From Microscillaceae bacterium (GTDB lineage Bacteria; Bacteroidota; Bacteroidia; Cytophagales; Microscillaceae): a DNA stretch of 64,000 nt. This document shows, in pieces, positions 44,453-53,786 of the stretch. The stretch is taken from the NCBI GenBank assembly GCA_025054775.1, contig JANWZA010000027.1, forward strand, positions 1 through 64,000. The letters are read 5' to 3'. Below the pieces are notes generated by a model that saw only the letters and a program-made list of their open reading frames with translations, ran no database searches and was not told where the DNA came from. Position 1 is the first letter of the stretch, and each line of letters starts with the position of its first letter. Position numbers and translations under genes: made by a program.

Positions 44453-45946
44453 ATGGCAAAAGAAAAGAATAACCAAAATACTGAAAATCAGCTATTTGCG
44501 AAAATTATTGCCCATGCCAAAGAGTATGGCTTCGTATTCCCAAGTAGCGAGATTTATGACGGCTTACAAGGTGTATATGACTATGGACAAAACGGCGTAG
44601 AGCTGAAAAATAACCTTAAACAACTCTGGTGGAAAGCTATGACTCAATGCCACGAAAATATTGTAGGTATTGATGCGGCTATTTTTATGCACCCCACCAC
44701 CTGGAAAGCCTCTGGACACGTAGACAGTTTTAGCGACCCTATGATTGATAATAAGGACTCTAAAAAACGTTACCGTGCTGACAATCTAATTGAAGAGCGA
44801 ATAGAACAATATAAACAAAACCAACAACTTGACAAAGCCTATGCCCTTGAAGCTAAACTTAACCAATGCTTAAATAATAATGACTTAGACGGCTTAAAAC
44901 AAATTATCATAGAGGAGAACATCGTATGTGCTATTTCAGGAACGGCAAACTGGACGGATGTACGACAATTCAACCTCATGTTTAGCACCGAGGCAGGTGC
45001 TGTGGCTGAAGAAGCAAGTACAATTTACCTTCGCCCTGAAACGGCACAAGGTATTTTTGTCAATTTTTTGAACGTGCAGAAAACGAGTCGCCAAAGAATC
45101 CCCTTCGGTATTGCCCAAATTGGCAAAGCCTTCCGAAATGAAATCGTAGCCCGCCAGTTCATTTTTCGTATGCGCGAATTTGAGCAAATGGAAATGCAAT
45201 TTTTTGTACGACCTACTACTGAACTAGAATGGTATGAAAAATGGAAAACCTTGCGCCTTAAATTTCACCAAGCCATAGGATTAAAACCCGAAAAGCTACG
45301 ATACAAAGTTCACGAAAAATTAGCTCATTATGCAAATGCCGCCGTAGATATTGAATATGAATTCCCTTTTGGCTTCAAAGAAATTGAAGGCATACACTCA
45401 CGTACCAATTTTGATTTGAGCCGACACCAAGAGTTCGCCAAAAAGAAAATGGAGTATTATGACGAGGAGACCAAAGAACGATATATCCCCTATGTAGTAG
45501 AAACCTCAGTAGGAGCTGACAGGTTATTTTTGGCTATCCTTTGCAATGCTTATACCGAAGACACAGGCATAGATGCAGAAGGCAAAGAAAAAAACCGAGT
45601 GTATCTGGATTTGCATCCACTCCTTGCACCTATACAAGTAGCTGTTTTTCCCTTACTTCGTAAAGAAGGTTTGCCTGAAAAAGCCCGCCAAGTATTTGAA
45701 CTATTACGATATGATTTTAGAACCATCTACGAAGAGCGTGGTACAATAGGTAAAAATTATACTCGCCAAGATTTAATTGGTACACCTTTTTGCCTCTGCA
45801 TTGATCACCAAACCCTACAAGATGATACTCTTACTATCCGCTACCGAAATACCACTGAACAAATACGTGTACCTATTGCCGAATTGAAGGCTACCTTGTA
45901 CAAAGAAATCAATTTGGCTCAATTTTTACAGCAGTTAAATCAGTAA
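44453..45946 (+). CDS. glyS: Glycyl-tRNA synthetase, dimeric class II type
   Basis: This enzyme charges tRNA-Gly with glycine. The 497-residue protein is of the alpha2 type found in Bacteroidota, archaea and eukaryotes, not the two-subunit type. Signature blocks are GFVFPSSEIYDGLQGVYDYG (about 25-44), IFMHPTTWKASGHVDSFSDP (about 80-99), YLRPETAQGIFVNF (about 199), FGIAQIGKAFRNE and REFEQMEMQFFV (motif 2 region). ETSVGADRLFLAIL is motif 3. The C-terminal anticodon-binding domain follows (about 395-497). A GT2 gene follows after 4 bases and may be co-transcribed. Confidence 0.97.
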   Translation: MAKEKNNQNTENQLFAKIIAHAKEYGFVFPSSEIYDGLQGVYDYGQNGVELKNNLKQLWWKAMTQCHENIVGIDAAIFMHPTTWKASGHVDSFSDPMIDNKDSKKRYRADNLIEERIEQYKQNQQLDKAYALEAKLNQCLNNNDLDGLKQIIIEENIVCAISGTANWTDVRQFNLMFSTEAGAVAEEASTIYLRPETAQGIFVNFLNVQKTSRQRIPFGIAQIGKAFRNEIVARQFIFRMREFEQMEMQFFVRPTTELEWYEKWKTLRLKFHQAIGLKPEKLRYKVHEKLAHYANAAVDIEYEFPFGFKEIEGIHSRTNFDLSRHQEFAKKKMEYYDEETKERYIPYVVETSVGADRLFLAILCNAYTEDTGIDAEGKEKNRVYLDLHPLLAPIQVAVFPLLRKEGLPEKARQVFELLRYDFRTIYEERGTIGKNYTRQDLIGTPFCLCIDHQTLQDDTLTIRYRNTTEQIRVPIAELKATLYKEINLAQFLQQLNQ

Positions 45947-45950
45947 TCGT

Positions 45951-46859
45951 ATGCCTAATCCAAAAGTTGATGTCTCAATTATTATCATCAATTATAATAC
46001 TTACGAACTCACTTCTAAATGTATTGCCTCAGTATTAGCTCATACAAAAGATGTCAACTACGAAATTATTTTGATTGATAATGCCTCTCAGGAGTGTGAT
46101 GCGCAACTCTTTCTTACGCAGTTTCCAAGTATTAGGCTTATCAAAAGTCCACAAAATGTAGGATTTTCAAAAGGTAATAATTTGGGCATAGCCGTTGCCC
46201 AAGGTGAATACATCTTGTTGCTTAATAGTGATACCGAACTTATAGAAAACAGCATTAAAATCTGCATAGAACGTATGCAAGCCGAAGAGAAAATTGGAGT
46301 ACTTTCGTGCTCTCTTATTTATCCAAATGGTGAGTACCAAAGTATTGCTAATCGTTTTCCTTCTATTCAATTAGAACTTATAGAGCTGCTCCGAATAAAT
46401 AAACTGCTTTCTGCTTCTCAAAGAAGCCACCAACTTATGGGTAGATATATCCAACACCATCGTGAAAGTTATGTGGACTGGGTATGGGGAGCCTTCTTTC
46501 TTACAAAACGCCGAATAATTGAGCAATTTCCTGAAAACAAACTCCCTGACGATTTTTTTATGTACTTCGAAGATGTAGAATGGTGCTATCTTATTCGAAA
46601 AATGGGCTATAAGGTATTATATTACCCCAAAACCAAAATAATCCATCACCTTTCAGCAAGTACAGCCTCTTTACCTGACAGCTATTTTGCTAAATTAGAG
46701 AAAATAGCCACTAACGAGGCTACATTCTTCAAAAGGCAAAAAGGTACTTGGTACGTGAAGCTATTATACTGGCTCCGTAGTCTTAAATATTGGTCTTTGA
46801 GAGGAGACAATTTTAAGAAGGTTAGTAAATTTTATTACAATTTTCTAAAAAAAATTTAA
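45951..46859 (+). CDS. Family 2 glycosyltransferase
   Basis: The 302-residue protein is a GT-A-fold glycosyltransferase of the rhamnosyltransferase-like group. VSIIIINYNTYELTSKCIAS (about 7-26), IDNASQE, LLLNSDTELIENS (metal site) and FMYFEDVEWCYLIRKMGYKV (catalytic block) are all present. The substrate is unknown. It follows glyS by 4 bases and precedes a second GT2 gene by 36 bases, so the three probably share a transcript. Functional coupling of a tRNA synthetase with glycosyltransferases is not expected; it may be simple read-through. Confidence 0.92.
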   Translation: MPNPKVDVSIIIINYNTYELTSKCIASVLAHTKDVNYEIILIDNASQECDAQLFLTQFPSIRLIKSPQNVGFSKGNNLGIAVAQGEYILLLNSDTELIENSIKICIERMQAEEKIGVLSCSLIYPNGEYQSIANRFPSIQLELIELLRINKLLSASQRSHQLMGRYIQHHRESYVDWVWGAFFLTKRRIIEQFPENKLPDDFFMYFEDVEWCYLIRKMGYKVLYYPKTKIIHHLSASTASLPDSYFAKLEKIATNEATFFKRQKGTWYVKLLYWLRSLKYWSLRGDNFKKVSKFYYNFLKKI

Positions 46860-46895
46860 ATGATTTTGTAATAGTTCTTAAAACTTACCAAGTAA

Positions 46896-47897
46896 GTGAC
46901 TACTCATTATCCTAAAATAAGTATCATTACCCCCTCATATAACCAAGGGCAGTACATAGAGCAAACTATCTTGTCAGTTATTGAACAAGGCTATCCTAAT
47001 TTAGAATACATTATTATTGATGGGCAAAGTACAGATAATTCTATTGCAATCATTCAAAAATATGAAAAGTATTTAAGCTACTGGACCTCAGAAAAAAGCC
47101 TTGGGCAAAGCGATGCTATTAACAAAGGACTGCAAAGAGCTACAGGAGAGATTATTAACTGGCTTAATTCAGATGATTACTACGAACCACAAACCCTATT
47201 CAAAGTTGCTCAAACTTTTATGAATACACAAGCCAAAGTCGTATGTGGAAGAAGCCGTATCTTCAAGGATAATCAAACGCTTTATTTCTCCCAAGGAACA
47301 GATGTCTATCCCAACAATTTAGCTAAAACTATTGGTTGGGCAAGGATAGACCAACCCGAAACCTTTTTTCACCATTCTGCTATTGAAAAAATGGGCTTGT
47401 TAGATAATCGCTTACATTACCTTATGGACAGAGACTGGTGGATAAAATATCTCTTACACTTTGGGCTAAATCATATTCAAAAAATTCCTGACCTACTAGT
47501 TAATTTTCGCCTACATGAAAATTCTAAAACCGTTTCCAAAGCCAAACTCTTTGACAAAGAGCACCATGATATTTTTTATGCTATTGCTAAGCAAGCTAAG
47601 CTAAAAAAATATCAGTATTTTATCCAAAATTTTTTCAATATCAATCCTTATTTTGAATTACATAACTTCCCCCCCATAGAGCCAGAATTAGCAGAGCGTA
47701 TTCTCAACTATTATGTTTTGCTCAAAGCCAACGAATTTTATGTAGAAAATGATAAAGCTACCACGCAAGCTTTTCTAAATTTTGTCAATATAGATCTACT
47801 AGAAAAAGAGGACCGCGAACTTTACAAAATTCTCAACTTCAGGAATCGTTACATTCCTATTTTCTTGCTTGAATTAGGTAGAAGACTATTCAGATAA
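46896..47897 (+). CDS. Family 2 glycosyltransferase
   Basis: The 333-residue protein is a second GT-A glycosyltransferase, not closely similar to its upstream neighbour. ISIITPSYNQGQYIEQTILS (about 8-27), EYIIIDGQSTDNSIAII, INWLNSDDYYEP (DxD-type site) and HYLMDRDWWIKYLLHFG are standard for the WcaA-like branch. The start is GTG at 46896, since no ATG fits before the first strand. It lies between another GT2 gene and carB, which has its own promoter. A role in surface polysaccharide or glycoprotein synthesis is inferred. Confidence 0.9.
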   Translation: MTTHYPKISIITPSYNQGQYIEQTILSVIEQGYPNLEYIIIDGQSTDNSIAIIQKYEKYLSYWTSEKSLGQSDAINKGLQRATGEIINWLNSDDYYEPQTLFKVAQTFMNTQAKVVCGRSRIFKDNQTLYFSQGTDVYPNNLAKTIGWARIDQPETFFHHSAIEKMGLLDNRLHYLMDRDWWIKYLLHFGLNHIQKIPDLLVNFRLHENSKTVSKAKLFDKEHHDIFYAIAKQAKLKKYQYFIQNFFNINPYFELHNFPPIEPELAERILNYYVLLKANEFYVENDKATTQAFLNFVNIDLLEKEDRELYKILNFRNRYIPIFLLELGRRLFR

Positions 47898-48036
47898 CCT
47901 TTCATAACTATTTTGACAAGCTTAACTTGGGATTTGTCAAATACTCCAAAAGAACACTTGATAAAGCTTGCTAAACAGTGGGTAAATAGTTACTTGGTAA
48001 ATCAAATACCCCATATGGATGCTAAAACAAAATTAC

Positions 48037-48044
48037 TATCTTTG
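48037..48044 (+). promoter_or_regulatory. -7 element before carB
   Basis: TATCTTTG (TAnnTTTG) lies 46 bases before the ATG at 48091. It rules out an upstream in-frame ATG at 48019 as start, because the transcript would begin after it. Confidence 0.55.
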
Positions 48045-48090
48045 CACCGCTCAATTATGCATTACCTACATTACCATTTACCATTACCTT

Positions 48091-50931
48091 ATGCCTCGCC
48101 ACGCACATATTCAATCTGTTCTGATTATCGGCTCTGGACCTATCATCATCGGACAAGCCTGCGAGTTTGACTATTCAGGTTCGCAAGCGGCACGTTCTCT
48201 CCGTGAGGAGGGAATTGAAGTTACTCTTATCAATTCCAACCCTGCTACCATCATGACCGATAACATCACTGCTGATAATATTTACCTCAAACCTCTAACA
48301 AAAAAATCTATTATAGAAATTTTAGAAAAGCATAAGATAGACGCTGTACTCCCCACCATGGGTGGGCAAACGGCTCTTAACCTTTGTATTGATTGCGACA
48401 AGGCTGGTATCTGGAAAAAGTACGGGGTGAAAGTGATTGGTGTGGATATTCAAGCAATAGAAACTACCGAAAACCGCGAAAAATTTAGGCTCAAAATGAA
48501 AGAGTTAGGGTGTAATGTTTGCGAAGGACGTACAGCTACTTCCTTTTTAGAAGGAAATAAAATTGCCCAACAAATTGGCTTTCCTCTTGTTATTCGCCCT
48601 TCTTTTACCTTGGGAGGCACAGGAGGTAGCTTTGTGAATAAGCCTGAAGACTTCTCTGCCGCTCTAACTCACGGGCTAAAAGCCTCTCCTATTCATGAAG
48701 TACTGATTGAAAAAAGCGTACTCGGTTGGAAAGAATTTGAACTTGAACTTCTAAGAGATAATCAAGGAAATGTAATTATTGTCTGCACCATAGAAAATTT
48801 TGACCCCATGGGCATACATACAGGCGACTCTATCACCGTTGCACCCGCCATGACACTCTCCGACAAGCTATATCAAGAAATGCGAAACCTAGCTATCAAA
48901 GCCATGAACGGCATAGGGCAATTTGCAGGAGGGTGTAATATTCAGTTTGCAGTCAATCCTGATACTGACGAGATTATTGTCATTGAAATCAACCCACGCG
49001 TTTCGCGATCTTCAGCTTTGGCTTCTAAAGCCACAGGCTACCCTATTGCTAAAATAGCCGCCAAGTTAGCCATTGGTTACAATTTAGATGAGCTTCCTAA
49101 CCAAATTACCAAAACCACTTCTGCTTATTTTGAACCTGCCCTTGACTATGTAGTCGTAAAAATCCCTCGTTGGAATTTTGATAAATTTAGAGGCTCTAAT
49201 ACCAAATTAGGCTTACAAATGAAATCCGTAGGTGAGGTTATGGGTATAGGTAGGAGTTTCCAAGAAGCCTTACAAAAGGCTTGTCAATCTTTAGAAACCC
49301 GCCGAAATGGTTTAGGTGCTGACGGCAAAGAACTTACCAACCAAGCCCAAATATTAGAAAGTTTGGAGTTCCCTAGTGCTGACCGCGTTTTTCATATCAA
49401 AGATGCTTTTATGATGGGTATTCCACTTAAAACTATTCAAAAATTAACCAAAATTGACAAGTGGTTTTTGCAACAAATAGAAGATTTAGCTAAATTAGAC
49501 AAAACTATACAACAATATACCTTAGACACTCTGCCCAAAGAACTACTTATCGAAGCCAAACAAAAAGGCTATGCCGACAGGCAAATCGCCCACTTGCTAC
49601 GCTGCTGGGAAAGTGAAGTCTATAAAAAACGACAAGCCCTCAACATTAAGCGAGTTTACAAATTAGTAGATACTTGTGCTGCAGAATTTGAGGCAAAAAC
49701 ACCTTATTATTATTCTACTTTCCAAACTGCCCAAGCCGAATACTTTGACGAGCAGAACAATGAGTCAATACCTTCAGATAGAAAGAAAATCATTATTCTT
49801 GGCTCAGGCCCTAACCGCATAGGGCAAGGTATTGAATTTGACTACTCTTGCGTACATGGTGTTCTAGCTGTCAAAGAAGCAGGCTTTGAGGCAATTATGA
49901 TAAACTGCAACCCCGAGACCGTCTCTACCGATTTTGACATTGCTGACAAACTCTATTTCGAACCTATTTTTTGGGAACATATCTACGACATCATTCAGCA
50001 CGAACAGCCCGAAGGAGTTATCGTACAATTAGGCGGACAAACCGCTCTCAAATTAGCCGAAAAACTTGATAAATACGGCATCAACATTATTGGCACTCCC
50101 TTCAAATCCCTTGATATGGCGGAAGACCGAGGATCTTTTTCAGCTCTTTTGAGAGACTTGAACATTCCCTACCCTAAATTTGGTGTAGTACAAAACGCCG
50201 AACAAGCTCTTGAATTAGCTAAAGAATTAGATTTTCCACTTTTAGTGCGCCCTTCGTATGTATTAGGTGGGCAAAGTATGAAAATCGTTATCAATGAGCA
50301 AGAATTAGAGGAGCATGTAGTAAATGTTCTTAATGATATTCCTGAAAACAAAATTTTACTTGACCACTTTCTTGACCGTGCCATTGAAGCCGAAGCCGAT
50401 GCCATTTCTGATGGTGAAAACGTGTATGTTATCGGTGTCATGGAGCATATTGAACCTGCAGGCATCCATTCAGGGGACTCTAACGCCGTCTTACCTCCTT
50501 TTTCGCTTAGTCCCCTCATTGTAGAGCAAATTGTAGTTTATACCAAAAAAATTGCCCTTGCCCTTCAAACTAAAGGGCTTATTAACGTTCAATTTGCTAT
50601 CAAAGATGATAAGGTGTATGTTATTGAAGCTAATCCGCGTGCTTCACGTACCGTGCCCTTTATTTGCAAAGCCTATCAAGAGCCGTACATCAACTATGCT
50701 ACCAAAATTATGCTTGGCACACATACACTCAAAGATTTTCATTTTCAGCCTATTAAGAAAGGTTACGCTATTAAAATCCCTGTCTTTTCTTTTGACAAGT
50801 TTCCTAATGTAAACAAAGAACTCGGTCCCGAAATGAAATCTACTGGCGAAGCTATTTATTTTATTGATGACCTACAAGACGAATTTTTTTGGCAAGTTTA
50901 TTCAGAGCGAAACTTATATCTTACACGTTAA
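48091..50931 (+). CDS. carB: Carbamoyl-phosphate synthase large subunit, lacking the C-terminal allosteric domain
   Basis: CarB makes carbamoyl phosphate from bicarbonate, ammonia and two ATP, for arginine and pyrimidine synthesis. From MPRHAHIQSV at 48091 it has 946 residues. The two homologous ATP-grasp halves are both complete: the first opens VLIIGSGPIIIGQACEFDYS, the second IIILGSGPNRIGQGIEFDYS (about 566). ATP-grasp blocks such as RPSFTLGGTGG and RPSYVLGGQSM are present. The protein stops after LGPEMKSTGEAI plus about 25 residues, where the Escherichia coli enzyme has a further MGS-like domain of about 130 residues that binds ornithine, IMP and UMP. No carA is adjacent. Confidence 0.96.
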   Translation: MPRHAHIQSVLIIGSGPIIIGQACEFDYSGSQAARSLREEGIEVTLINSNPATIMTDNITADNIYLKPLTKKSIIEILEKHKIDAVLPTMGGQTALNLCIDCDKAGIWKKYGVKVIGVDIQAIETTENREKFRLKMKELGCNVCEGRTATSFLEGNKIAQQIGFPLVIRPSFTLGGTGGSFVNKPEDFSAALTHGLKASPIHEVLIEKSVLGWKEFELELLRDNQGNVIIVCTIENFDPMGIHTGDSITVAPAMTLSDKLYQEMRNLAIKAMNGIGQFAGGCNIQFAVNPDTDEIIVIEINPRVSRSSALASKATGYPIAKIAAKLAIGYNLDELPNQITKTTSAYFEPALDYVVVKIPRWNFDKFRGSNTKLGLQMKSVGEVMGIGRSFQEALQKACQSLETRRNGLGADGKELTNQAQILESLEFPSADRVFHIKDAFMMGIPLKTIQKLTKIDKWFLQQIEDLAKLDKTIQQYTLDTLPKELLIEAKQKGYADRQIAHLLRCWESEVYKKRQALNIKRVYKLVDTCAAEFEAKTPYYYSTFQTAQAEYFDEQNNESIPSDRKKIIILGSGPNRIGQGIEFDYSCVHGVLAVKEAGFEAIMINCNPETVSTDFDIADKLYFEPIFWEHIYDIIQHEQPEGVIVQLGGQTALKLAEKLDKYGINIIGTPFKSLDMAEDRGSFSALLRDLNIPYPKFGVVQNAEQALELAKELDFPLLVRPSYVLGGQSMKIVINEQELEEHVVNVLNDIPENKILLDHFLDRAIEAEADAISDGENVYVIGVMEHIEPAGIHSGDSNAVLPPFSLSPLIVEQIVVYTKKIALALQTKGLINVQFAIKDDKVYVIEANPRASRTVPFICKAYQEPYINYATKIMLGTHTLKDFHFQPIKKGYAIKIPVFSFDKFPNVNKELGPEMKSTGEAIYFIDDLQDEFFWQVYSERNLYLTR

Positions 50932-51117
50932 GATATTTAGGTGTTAATCAGAGCGAAAGTGACTTTTTTAATTTCATATTACGTTTAACAAGTAATAATT
51001 TAGATAATACTGTAATAATATGAATTATTGCATAATATTTGAGGATAATTTTAGGCTATGAGCCTGCAAATTTTGCTTTATATCCGTTTTTTTTATCCAT
51101 CTTTTACTCCTTTTTTT

Positions 51118-51840
51118 ATGAAAAAAATAGTATTATTTTTTATGTTCTCTTGCTTTGCTTTTAGTTTTAGTTATGATCGTGTTTTTGCACAAGGGAAAGG
51201 GAAAAAAGAAAAAAAGGAAACTCGGTCAAAGAAAGAGGACAAGGTCTTAAAAGAACAAATGAAGGAATACTACTATGATATAGAGAAATTTGAAGAGTTG
51301 AAAAATAGTCGGGAAGAGGCAAAAAGAAAGATAGACTCCTTGAATGTGGAAATAGCAAAACTGAAAACGCAAGAGGAGCAGAGTAGCCAAAAAGCAAATG
51401 AATTGAGAAATGAACGAAACGCCATACAAGATAAAATACGCAAACTTGACGAAGAGGCTTCCAAACCACCAGAGAAAAAAGTTATTCCTTCAGGGGGGGT
51501 ATTTTTTTCTGTGCAAATCGGCGCATATAATAAGCGAGATATAAGTAAACTTATTAATGAATATGATGCTGACTTGAACATGGAAACTACACCTGTAGGC
51601 ATGCGCAAATATCTTCTAGGATTATATAACACCTACGAAGATGCTAAAAAAGGCAAAGCTTACATTCGCAGCCTTGGTGTAAAAGATGCCTGGATTGTGG
51701 CTTACAAAGATGGAAAGCGAGTACACATAAAAGAGGCACTTTTGCCACCTTCATCTTCAAAAACAAACACAAAGAAAGAAAAAGAAAATACGCCTAAAAA
51801 AGAAACCAAAGAAGAGGCTCCCGCAGAAGGTAATAAGTAA
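51118..51840 (+). CDS. Exported coiled-coil protein with SPOR-like domain
   Basis: From the ATG at 51118 this is a 240-residue exported protein. A signal peptide (KKIVLFFMFSCFAFSFS, about 2-18) ends near FAQ. A highly charged coiled coil comes next (about 30-118). A domain near 130-200 then reads FFSVQIGAYNKRDISKLINE ... YLLGLYNTYEDAKKGKAYIR and KDAWIVAYKDGKRV. This is the pattern of a SPOR domain (FSVQxGAY ... F.DYxxA ... GxKDAFVVAYKxGKRI), which binds denuded peptidoglycan. The tail is Lys/Glu-rich. An upstream in-frame ATG at 51058 would add a poor N-terminus. A cell-envelope role is inferred. Confidence 0.8.
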   Translation: MKKIVLFFMFSCFAFSFSYDRVFAQGKGKKEKKETRSKKEDKVLKEQMKEYYYDIEKFEELKNSREEAKRKIDSLNVEIAKLKTQEEQSSQKANELRNERNAIQDKIRKLDEEASKPPEKKVIPSGGVFFSVQIGAYNKRDISKLINEYDADLNMETTPVGMRKYLLGLYNTYEDAKKGKAYIRSLGVKDAWIVAYKDGKRVHIKEALLPPSSSKTNTKKEKENTPKKETKEEAPAEGNK

Positions 51841-51972
51841 CAACCAAGTAAAAGTGTAACCTATTTCTTTTGGGAGCAGAAGAGATTTTGCAACTTTATC
51901 AAAATCAAGAGTTAGATTTATCTGTTTATAGAGTACAAAATACAAAAAATTGCCTGAAAAGAGGTGGTTTTT

Positions 51973-52746
51973 TTATCTTTCCACAAGTAGGCTACTCAAG
52001 AGAGTAAGACTGTTGTTTTGATAAGCATACTGAAAAAAGCCACTTTTACCAATCAAAAGCAAAGAGTTGGGTAAGGGAATAACATCAAAAGCATCTATAT
52101 CTCTGAATTGTTGTACTTGGGTAATATTCACTGGGTCGCTACGGTCAAATACTTTTAATCCTTCTTTGCCATCACAGACAAAGAGTAAATTACCCTGTAT
52201 GCCAAGCCCTGCAGGATTATGCATGGGAAATACTTTTAATTGCTTAGGGTTAGTGTAATCACTAATGTCAATAACTTCTAATTGATTAGTAATACCTTGG
52301 CACATGGTATTGCCACTTCGCAAGGTTACATAAGCATAATTGCCTTCTACTACTACAGGGTCGCAAGCGCGAATATGCCTATAAACGGATAAAAGCTGAG
52401 GATGAACAGGATTTTGTAAGCTATAAATGTACATTCCATCCGCAGAGCCGATAAAAAGTGTGTTGTTGTAAGGGAAAATGGTTTCTATCTCCCATCCTAT
52501 TTGTGTTTTATTTATATCCTTAGGATTTGCAAGATTGCTAATATCAAAGGTATTCAAAGCGTATCTATCTACGGCATATAAGTAATTGCCTAAAATAGCA
52601 AATCGTGCCATAGATCCACCTTTACCTACATTGTGATTATGAGGGCTAACACTATCCGAGTTTCTACAACGCACTAAAAGAGCAATACCTGCAATAAGAA
52701 TAAATATTTGTAATAGAACATGAAGCCAAGTGTGAATTCTTTGCAT
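51973..52746 (-). CDS. LVIVD-repeat lipoprotein (C-terminal half of a split beta-propeller protein)
   Basis: From the ATG at 52746 this is a 257-residue protein with a lipobox-like LLVRC (Cys27). It then carries GKGGSMARFAILGNYLYAVD and several LVIVD-type repeats: GSADGMYIYSLQNPVHPQ, TNQLEVIDISDYTNPKQ and DGKEGLKVFDRSDPVNITQ. LVIVD repeats build beta-propeller-like surface proteins of unknown function in Bacteroidota. The upstream gene (52830-53348) carries the repeats that normally precede the GKGGSMARF block in one longer protein. A longer frame to 52845 exists but lacks a sensible signal sequence. Confidence 0.8.
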   Translation of the reverse strand: MQRIHTWLHVLLQIFILIAGIALLVRCRNSDSVSPHNHNVGKGGSMARFAILGNYLYAVDRYALNTFDISNLANPKDINKTQIGWEIETIFPYNNTLFIGSADGMYIYSLQNPVHPQLLSVYRHIRACDPVVVEGNYAYVTLRSGNTMCQGITNQLEVIDISDYTNPKQLKVFPMHNPAGLGIQGNLLFVCDGKEGLKVFDRSDPVNITQVQQFRDIDAFDVIPLPNSLLLIGKSGFFQYAYQNNSLTLLSSLLVER

Positions 52747-52829
52747 GATTGTAAAGGGTTGTAAGTGTTGGTAAAAATTGTAAAAAATATGAATAATATG
52801 CACGAAATATAATTCGGCTGTAAAGAAGT

Positions 52830-53348
52830 TTATCTTTTTCTCCAACCTATGAAAATACCTTTACTATAATCTATCATAACAGGTATACCGTCAGGGGCAG
52901 TTAAGAAATCTACAGAGCTATAATAACTATTAAACACATTTTCAATTCTTTGAACAAATGTATAATTGTTTAGGTTATACACAATCAAATCTTGCTGGTT
53001 ATCCAAATACATCATATTATTTTTGATAGCAATATCTTTATTGCCTTTAATTTCAATAAAACCAATTTGGATAGGTTGGCTAGGGTTGCGGTTATCAATG
53101 ACGTGAATACCCTCGTTCTCCTCACCAATAAAAATAAAGTGATTATAGGTGTAAATTTTACCTGTTTTTCTTAAAGGGCGTGCAGGCTTCAAACCATTAA
53201 TGTTTTGATCGATTTCCTGCCTTGAAGCATAAATTGGTTCATACTTACTATCTTTGAAAAATGGGAATTGCGGGTAAAACAAAGCCAAATTGAGTAGCAT
53301 AACCACTAAAAGCAATGCTAAACTCCAAGTCTTGGTAGTAGATTGCAT
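52830..53348 (-). CDS. LVIVD-repeat membrane-anchored protein (N-terminal half of a split beta-propeller protein)
   Basis: From the ATG at 53348 this 172-residue protein has an N-terminal membrane anchor (LALLLVVMLLNLALFYPQF, about 10-28). After it come YASRQEIDQNINGLKPARPL and LVIVD-type repeats: KIYTYNHFIFIGEENEGIHV, IDNRNPSQPIQIGFIEIKGN and MMYLDNQQDLIVYNL. It ends IPVMIDYSKGIFIGWRKR, the point at which one-piece homologues run on into a second half. The companion gene follows 83 bases downstream. Function is unknown; both products face the periplasm or cell surface. Confidence 0.78.
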   Translation of the reverse strand: MQSTTKTWSLALLLVVMLLNLALFYPQFPFFKDSKYEPIYASRQEIDQNINGLKPARPLRKTGKIYTYNHFIFIGEENEGIHVIDNRNPSQPIQIGFIEIKGNKDIAIKNNMMYLDNQQDLIVYNLNNYTFVQRIENVFNSYYSSVDFLTAPDGIPVMIDYSKGIFIGWRKR

Positions 53349-53738
53349 AAATTCTAAATGAATCAATAAAAATTTAGCATCAAAAAATTGAACCACACAT
53401 AGCAATCAAATAACGCAAAAAACCGAAAGTGCGTTGCTTTTTGGAGATATAAATATGCTATCGCGTATAAATTCAAAAAATGATAAAAGAAACAAGCCTA
53501 ATTTTTATGTTACAACCCAATTCAATAATAGAGCAATATTATTAAGGCAAAAGAAAAATCTGAAAATCAATGCAGTAGCAGGGAGTAATAAAGTGATTAT
53601 GCGGGTGAGTTTCCAAATACTAAACACTAAAAGTGAAAATAACCTAATATAACAAGATAAAATAATAAATTTCGCAATAATTATTCTGTGCTTTTAAAGT
53701 ACATTCCTGACAAAGAAGCCAAAAATCCTTTTTTTGCC

Positions 53739-53746
53739 TAAATTTG
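53739..53746 (+). promoter_or_regulatory. -7 element before the GlmU-like gene
   Basis: TAAATTTG (TAnnTTTG) lies 41 bases before the ATG at 53787. Confidence 0.45.
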
Positions 53747-53786
53747 CAGAAAAAATGAAAAACTATGAAAAGAATGGCATAAAAGC

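Noticed and set aside
47913-48170. 85-codon frame overlapping the carB start
   Set aside because: It runs out of frame through the conserved carB N-terminus and is a shadow.
53434-53652. 72-codon plus-strand frame before the GlmU-like gene
   Set aside because: Asn/Lys-rich composition typical of translated AT-rich spacer; no domain and no promoter.
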